Both the position numbers and the translations under genes were made by a program. Positions 62,375 to 64,000 of a stretch of DNA of 64,000 nucleotides are shown in pieces (position 1 is the first letter of the stretch; every line of letters starts with the position of its first letter). Location of the stretch: assembly GCF_002102355.1 (NCBI RefSeq), contig NZ_LQPT01000023.1:79675-143674 (forward strand). The letters are read 5' to 3'. The notes under the pieces are model-generated. The model was given only the letters and a program-made list of their open reading frames with translations. It made no database searches and was not told the DNA's origin. Source of the stretch: Mycobacterium sherrisii. GTDB lineage: Bacteria; Actinomycetota; Actinomycetes; Mycobacteriales; Mycobacteriaceae.

Positions 62375-62532
62375 GGTCGTCCTCCATCTCGGACGCGGGA
62401 CCGGTTGGCCCGGAACCCTGCTTTAGGTACTGAGCCGGGCAGACGGCGAAATTAATCGGTCGCGCGCGATGAATCAAGGCGATGCGCCGTATCTGAATTG
62501 GTGGAGGAGTTCACCAAGAAAGCGAGTACGAC

Positions 62533-63300
62533 ATGACCCAGACCCACGCCGACGGCCTCGTCGGCACGACCGCGATCGTGACGGGGGCGAGCCGCGGATT
62601 CGGCCGCTCCATTGCGGTCGCGTTGACGGCAGCCGGCGCCGAGGTGGTCGGTGTAGCGCGCACCGCCGCCTTGCTCGACGAGGCTCATGCCGAGTTGGGC
62701 GACGCGTTCATCCCCGTGGTGGCCGACGCGGCCGATCCGGCCACCGCGGCCGAGCTCATCGAGAAATACGCGCCACGCACGCTGGTGCTGTGCGCCGGGG
62801 CGGCCCCGCAGCTGAATCCGGTGCAGGAGCAGAGCTGGGAAAGCTTCAGCGCGAACTGGAGTGTCGATGTCGCGCAGGCGTTCCACTGGAGTCGCAGTGC
62901 GCTGCGGCGTCCGTTGGCGCCGGGCAGTGCGGTAATCCTGATGTCCACCGGTGCGGCCGTCAACGGCTCGCCACTGTCCGGTGGTTACGCGGGCGCGAAA
63001 GCGACCGTCAAATTCATCGGCAGCTACGCCGCCGACGAGTCGAACCGCGCCAGGCTCGGCATCACGTTCGCGTCGCTGCTGCCGCGGCTGACGCCGGTCA
63101 CCGACCTGGGTGCGAAGGCGGCCGCGGCTTACGCCGCGCGGGAAGGCCTCGCCGTCGACAAGTTCGTCGAATCGACCGGTCCCGCGCTCACCGCCGAACA
63201 CGTCGGCGATGTGGTGGTCGCGCTGGCCACCGGCGACATCCGGGGGCACGATGCTTACCTGCTCGCCGCGTCGGGTCTGACGCCGTTGGCCGGACGCTGA
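62533..63300 (+). CDS. Short-chain dehydrogenase/reductase
   Basis: 255 residues. TGASRGFGRS near residue 16, CAGAAP in place of NNAG and YAGAKATVKF with catalytic Tyr and Lys. It lies divergently from the sigma factor gene and just upstream of the DUF899 gene, and may be part of the same regulon. The substrate is unknown. Confidence 0.85.
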   Translation: MTQTHADGLVGTTAIVTGASRGFGRSIAVALTAAGAEVVGVARTAALLDEAHAELGDAFIPVVADAADPATAAELIEKYAPRTLVLCAGAAPQLNPVQEQSWESFSANWSVDVAQAFHWSRSALRRPLAPGSAVILMSTGAAVNGSPLSGGYAGAKATVKFIGSYAADESNRARLGITFASLLPRLTPVTDLGAKAAAAYAAREGLAVDKFVESTGPALTAEHVGDVVVALATGDIRGHDAYLLAASGLTPLAGR

Positions 63301-63332
63301 TCCGCTCGTCGAGCAGGAAGGCGGACACCACC

Positions 63333-63961
63333 ATGAACACACCCCCGATTGTGTCGGCAGCGCAATGGGAGGCCGAGCATCGGCGAATGATGGTGAAAGA
63401 AAAGGAGCTGACCCGCTCCCGCGATGCCCTGGCCGCGCTGCGCCGACGGATGCCGTGGCAGGCGGTGGACCGGCGCTACGAGTTCGACGGTCCGGACGGC
63501 AGGGTGAACCTGCTCGGGCTATTCGAGGGGCGTCGGCAATTGATCGTCTACCGCGCGTTCTTCGGGCCGACGTCCACGGCTGGCCCGACCACGCCTGCCG
63601 CGGTTGCTCGATGATCGCCGACCACATCGGCCATCTCGCGCACCTCAACGCCCGTGACACGACGCTGGTGTTCGCCTCGCGGGCGCCGCAATCCGACATC
63701 GAGCGGTTGAAGGCGCGGATGGGTTGGCGCATGCCCTGGTACACCATCACCGACAGCTTTGACGTCGATTTCGGTGTGCACGAATGGCACGGCACCAATG
63801 CATTTATCCGCGACGGTGATCGCGTCTTTCGGACTTACTTCATCAACAACCGGGGCGACGAGGCGCTGGGCACCACCTGGAGCTTCCTGGATATGACGGC
63901 GCTGGGCCGGCAGGAGTCCTGGGGGTTGCGTCCAGCAGAGTGGTGTACGAGTCGGACCTGA
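63333..63961 (+). pseudogene. DUF899 (thioredoxin-like) gene, frameshifted
   Basis: The ATG at 63333 starts a DUF899 protein (VSAAQWEAEHRRMMVKEKELTRSRDALAALRRRMPW, then LFEGRRQLIVYRAFFGP). The frame breaks at 63567-63570: one base appears missing, because the other frame immediately continues the family with DVHGWPDHACRGCSMIADH and FASRAPQSDIERLKARMGW. The uncorrected frame stops at 63614. The C-terminus after GRQESWG also departs from the family. It could be a recent mutation or a sequencing error. DUF899 proteins are thioredoxin-fold with a CxxC (CRGCS) motif. Confidence 0.7.
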
Positions 63962-64000
63962 TCAGCGGTACCGGCGTGTCGTAGCCGAGTGATTGGAGGT

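Overview
The window looks like chromosomal DNA of a nontuberculous Mycobacterium. It is GC-rich and gene-dense, with frequent ATGA/GTGA gene overlaps and GTG/TTG starts. Mycobacterial marker genes include a very large CtpI-type P-type ATPase, the zinc-independent ribosomal protein set next to an Mrf-like CobW protein, a LipJ-like hydrolase-cyclase fusion, a DUF2127/mtn pair, and mycobactin-type synthases with IdeR-like iron boxes. No tRNA, rRNA, CRISPR, transposase or prophage gene was seen.

Layout. 1-17.7 kb is accessory metabolism and regulation: a truncated PadR regulator, a FadD1-like acyl-CoA synthetase, two SDRs, an alpha/beta hydrolase divergent from a TetR gene, a NodB deacetylase, an esterase, a copper-type P-ATPase behind a copper-repressor-like palindrome, a TRIC channel between two related TetR regulators, and a coupled pair of Baeyer-Villiger-type monooxygenases behind a repeated operator. 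17.9-34.2 kb is a hybrid PKS-NRPS locus. 34.2-48.9 kb holds a CaCA antiporter, an IclR gene with an apparent ATT start, LysR, PrpD-like, DUF2127, mtn, CGNR, SDR, SRPBCC, methyltransferase, LipJ-like, TetR and MpaB-like genes. 49-51.5 kb is a split adenylating enzyme/aldehyde dehydrogenase pair. 51.5-53.8 kb is a zinc-starvation block (S18, S14, L33, L28 and Mrf-like) with two Zur-like boxes. 53.9-64 kb has an SDR-FadD pair, ctpI, an ECF sigma factor with a C-terminal domain, an SDR and a frameshifted DUF899 gene.

The most interesting system is the 17.9-34.2 kb locus. A thioesterase, an MbtC-like ketosynthase and an MbtD-like AT-KR-ACP protein are transcribed leftward. An MbtE-like C-A-T-C-T NRPS, an MbtF-like C-A-T-E NRPS and a SagB-type flavin oxidoreductase are transcribed rightward. 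The shared 264-bp promoter contains a 14/19 match to the mycobacterial iron box, and a second 14/19 match lies upstream of the adjacent CaCA antiporter gene. The salicylate-loading and cyclisation genes (mbtA, mbtB, mbtI), the lysine N-hydroxylase (mbtG) and mbtH are absent from the window. I infer a second, iron-repressed, mycobactin-like assembly line that either makes a modified siderophore (possibly with an oxidised oxazole, as in nocobactin-type compounds) or shares parts with a canonical mbt locus elsewhere. All family assignments are from reading the sequences; no database search was run.
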